Part shown: positions 60,640 through 64,000 of the stretch, piece by piece
How the letters are laid out: every line of letters starts with the position of its first letter
Position numbering within the stretch: the stretch's first letter is position 1
NCBI RefSeq assembly: GCF_026262505.1
Contig: NC_067206.1
Location: 16,822,641-16,886,640 of the forward strand
Direction: 5' to 3'
DNA length: 64,000 bases
DNA from: Trichomonas vaginalis G3
Lineage: Eukaryota; Parabasalia; Trichomonadida; Trichomonadidae
Notes under the pieces: generated by a model
Databases searched by the model: none
Told to the model about the DNA's origin: nothing
The model's input: only the letters and a program-made list of their open reading frames with translations
Position numbers and translations under genes: made by a program

Positions 60640-61800
60640 GATTAATATTATGTTAAGAAGCCATTCTCATAAAATTAAGATGAGAATTATTTGATAATTC
60701 TGTATACATAGCAAGAATTGTGGCAATCACTTTTTCTAATCCATCTTTTGGTGCAAAGAAGTAATTAGATGAAGGTTCACGTCTTTGATCGATTTGATTA
60801 ACACCATCTGACATTTGATTATTTACAATTGCAAGATAAAATTGAACATTAATACGGAACGCCATTCGAAGCAATTGTATACTTGATCGAATATCAAGAA
60901 CTGGATTCCTCATTGCCTCAAACTAGAAGGCAACAGATGCAATATAAATTGCCAGTGGAAAATACATATGAAGGAGGCATGTCAGAAGCGTGTGGATAGA
61001 ATAAATTGCCAATAGATATTCGTCTTGCATAGAATTGTTATCTCCTCTAACTAAAAGAGCATCGCCTAAATCAATAAACTGTAACAAAATATCAACGCCT
61101 ATGACACAATTTGGATCATTAAAAGAAACACATAAATGCTCTGATTAGATCTCAAAAGTTGATCTACTGTTCTTTCTATGGTGATTTGGATCAATAATGT
61201 AAGCAGTTTCTCCATCGCATGTAAATTTCAAACATCTTTTATAGCATTCATCGATATCAGGTAAAGAATCTTGAAATGTATCAAAGAATTTTTTCTGCTT
61301 TTTGTGATAGCCGTCATCACCATCAGTAACAATATAATGGATTTGGAAATGCTTTTTTGCTTCTTTGGCAAAATTTTTTATTTTTGGAAAAACTTCATAT
61401 TTGCACTTTCCATGACGAAATGGAAATGTCCAAGAATTGACCTGGGAAGATCAGCATTTAGTGGCATGAAATATAATGTGAAAATATAATTGCACTCTAT
61501 ATCAGGTTTGCATCCTGACCATTGATCAACTTGGCCTGCATCTATAGCAATTGTTCCATAAACTTGATCTGTGAAAATACGATTTTCTGTTTCAAATGAT
61601 TTATTTGTTGGATAACCTAAGGTATTAATAATACTTGAAAGACCTCGGCACGATGTAAGTGCCTTTTTGATTATTGACGCTCTTTCATCATAATGACGTC
61701 AAACAGTTGATTCTGATGGGATTGGCAAAACAGCTGTTACTTTTTCCAATGATTTTTCGCAAGAAAACATAATGTCATATGCAAATTCATAAGTGGGTGG
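60640..61800 (-). pseudogene. Transposase-like gene, decayed
   Basis: Minus-strand fragments in several frames. Recognisable segments include IPSESTV with RHYDERASIIKKALTS (HTH-like), VYGTIAIDAGQVDQWSG, HYIVTDGDDGYHKKQKKFFD, AYIIDPNHHRK and, at the 3' end, the 86-codon NPVLDIRSSIQLLRMAFRIN. The spaced D-D-(DxNH) pattern suggests a DDE-type transposase or related domesticated protein. Several frame changes and stops. Family call tentative. Confidence 0.4.
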
Positions 61801-61822
61801 ATCAACTATCACAATGTAAAAA

Positions 61823-63293
61823 TTGTTATTTCAATCAAAAGAAAATGCTAATGATTCACATAATTTTTTTACAAATATTGAAATTTTTTTAAACAAAACT
61901 CCTGAAATTAAACCTTTATCAGAAAATTTAGAACCGAACAAACTACAAAACATAAATACTAATAAATTTCAAAGTAAGAATATTAATAAATTTCAAAATT
62001 TACTTTTGCTTTTTCCGACAGAACTCAGGTTAATCAGAGTATTCCGCTGGCAAATATGCTAACAAAACGTCCAGGCGTTAAAATTCCAAATGAAATTTTG
62101 GATCTTCATATTATGAATTGTTATTTTAATGCTATAGGCTTTGAAAAATACGTAAATATTATGTCATTTGATAACAATTACGTTCCGTCACAGTTTACAT
62201 TATTTGAACGGCAGTTGGAAATACTGCCAGAGTTATAGGAGTTTGTCCTCGCTCTGATCGCAGAGCTCGATAATATATATAAAGAAGATGAGGAAGTAAT
62301 AGCTGCATATGACGGGGCGTATTCCGGAAAACGTCATGCCAATAGTGCAATTGGAACATTGATAAATCAATTCCGAAGGTATATAAGTTTATTCCGAATT
62401 GTGATTAAAGCAGATCAAATCCCCCGTTTTAAAACAGTCATTTTCAAACGAAAAGATTTTCCATCAACTTTAATGGAAGTAGAAGCGTTAACTGATTTAA
62501 CAAAAATCGAAAAATTTCACTCAATTACAGCATTTGTTTCGGATAATAATGCAAAGGCAGGTAAGGTCGTTGCAAAATCAGGCGCCCAGTGTTTAATTTT
62601 GAAAGATGTTAACCATACTATTTTGCATAAATTTACAAATGACAAGTTTGATTTTCTCGAAGAACGATTTCGAGAAATTATGAAATATCCTTGATTGATT
62701 ATCAGTGAGAAAAAAGCCAAATGGCAGGGTCTAAAAGAAGAATATTCAACTTCTAAAGACAAAGATTTGATAAGTAAAATGATAGATGAAACAACAGTGT
62801 TATTTGATTTTATAAGAAGAGGCCGCCACACAACTTTCAACGAATACTTTATTGCCATGAAAAGCAGATATCTTGAAAAAGATAAAAGCTGGATTATTGG
62901 ATATATTGCAAGATGCTTTGTCCAAAGAATAAAGGTATTTTGAATTACAGTAGAAAAGTTGAACAGACAAAGCCTAATATAAGTAAAATCAATGTGAAAG
63001 AAAACTTCATTCCAGGAATTCAAAACAGAAAATCCTATTGCTTTTTGATTGTAATTGTCCAGCTCTATACTTTTTGTCCAGAAGTGACATCAATTGTAAC
63101 TCCGCTTTTAAAAGAAACAGTAAGAACAATAACTGACACAGAAATCCTTGAAGATTTAGAGCTTTATGATATTGAAAAGGCTAAATTAATAGCTGGGCAT
63201 CTCCTAGTACTCATTAACGGGGATTTAGAAAAATATTCGATTTGGATATCAATGCAATCAAACCAATCATTATCTTGTTCCTCTAAGATTTAA
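61823..63293 (+). pseudogene. Transposase-like gene, decayed, plus strand
   Basis: Open stretches at 61823-62062, 62056-62238, 62240-62692 (no ATG), 62695-62943 and 62913-63293. The core segments VIAAYDGAYSGKRHANSAIG, SITAFVSDNNAKAGKVVAKS and CLILKDVNHTILHKF have the same D-D-(DxNH) spacing as the minus-strand gene next to it, so the two may be distant relatives in head-to-head orientation. Stops separate the pieces (for example at 62236 and 62692). Family tentative. Confidence 0.4.
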
Positions 63294-64000
63294 AGAAAAT
63301 ATGGACTTTAGATATAAAATTATTTCAATCATCGTAAATCCTCTTTTTAAAATGAAGATGCAAAAGTTGGCCATTTCTGTATCTTTACAAAGCTTCCCAA
63401 AGGAAATTGGCAATTACTCGATGATATAAAATATGAATTTTTTTCTGAATTCAAATAACCTGCTGAAGTTGCAAAATGAACTTCTGGTAGAATCTTCTAT
63501 TGCATTTATTCTCGAGTTGATAATTCTGAAACATATTCATGCCTTGAATAAGATAGACTTTCGATAAAAAGGAAATTAAAGGACTTATTGAATGCATTTC
63601 GATAATTTATAGGTCGTTCAGTAATTGCTTAGCATCTCAATACACAATTAAGATATTTCTATTCTGATTTCATATTAATAATTTGTAATGATTGTAGCCT
63701 ATTGTATTTTTAACATCAAGTCTCAAATATTAGTTCATTTTTCCTATTTTGTTGTGTTCATATTTTGCCTCCTGAAAACTTTGTTAACAATGAAGTAAAA
63801 AATCATAATGCTTATCATCTAAAATTTTTGAAACATAAAATTAGAATTTCTATCTTTGGGAAGTTTATTTAATTATTTCTTCTCCAATAACAATTTTAAA
63901 TAAGAATTATATAAACATTATTTAGCTACTATTAATAAAGTTTATAAACATGGAATTAGAACAGAAATATCATATTCAGGTATGGAGATGCTAAGCAATT
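63294..64000. other. AT-rich end of window
   Basis: After the transposase-like pieces the sequence is AT-rich with no visible gene. A possible weak continuation of the preceding decayed frame cannot be followed past about 63300. Confidence 0.4.

Overview
The window looks like an AT-rich trichomonad (Parabasalia) nuclear contig, most likely Tritrichomonas or a close relative. The evidence is a hydrogenosomal chaperonin 60 with a short presequence, mostly intron-less genes with initiator-like TCA(C/T)TTT motifs 10-14 nt before the start codon, a tandem ankyrin-repeat protein typical of these genomes, and a large virus-like element like those trichomonads carry. The species is inferred.

Region 1 (1-29,705) is almost entirely two copies of one Polinton/PLV-type virus-like element. 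Element 1 (1-5,406, cut by the window edge) and element 2 (6,203-29,705, about 23.5 kb, both termini present) lie in opposite orientation, separated by about 0.73 kb of AT-rich spacer. They share a terminal inverted repeat that abuts poly-A/poly-T tracts. Element 2 encodes a retroviral-type (RVE) integrase, double-jelly-roll major capsid candidate, penton-like protein, FtsK/HerA-type packaging ATPase, SF3-type helicase, D12-class adenine methyltransferase, a fibre with a phage-tail-collar-like tip, HNH nuclease, three KilA-N/MSV199/T5orf172-type proteins, and several small proteins including two with fusion-peptide-like amphipathic N-termini. No protein-primed DNA polymerase B or adenain-type protease is visible, and no gap is big enough to hide a full polB. 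That separates it from a canonical Maverick. Its genes use two A/T-rich promoter forms that seem to split structural from replication/regulatory genes. Its intergenic DNA carries covarying palindromes and 22-bp iteron-like arrays. Both copies are treated as fossils. Element 1 is clearly broken in several places; element 2 is mostly open with a handful of breaks.

Region 2 (29,706-64,000) is host DNA of widely spaced genes: an M20-peptidase-like protein (30.8-32.1 kb), a beta-helix/Pmp-like protein (35.2-36.2 kb, -), a SAPS/PP6-regulatory-subunit-like gene with a frame change (38.8-40.2 kb, -), a decayed importin/exportin-like solenoid gene (40.75-42.8 kb, -), threonine synthase (43.1-44.4 kb), an ankyrin-repeat gene (46.7-48.7 kb, -), hydrogenosomal Cpn60 (50.0-51.6 kb), a KKE-tailed linker-histone-like gene (54.4-55.4 kb), a coiled-coil/acidic-repeat protein (55.9-58.0 kb, -), an RRM/RS-domain splicing-type protein (58.2-58.8 kb) and two decayed transposase-like genes (60.6-63.3 kb). 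Metabolic and chaperone genes use C/G-ending codons, unlike the AT-rich solenoid and ankyrin genes.

Host intergenic DNA carries several structured repeats: a hairpin-bearing 121-bp tandem repeat (32.76-33.08 kb), a second 121-bp repeat (36.3-36.6 kb), a 429-bp direct repeat (52.3 and 53.8 kb) and a roughly 1.2-kb inverted repeat (59.3-60.5 kb). All assignments come from reading translations by eye; no database search was run.
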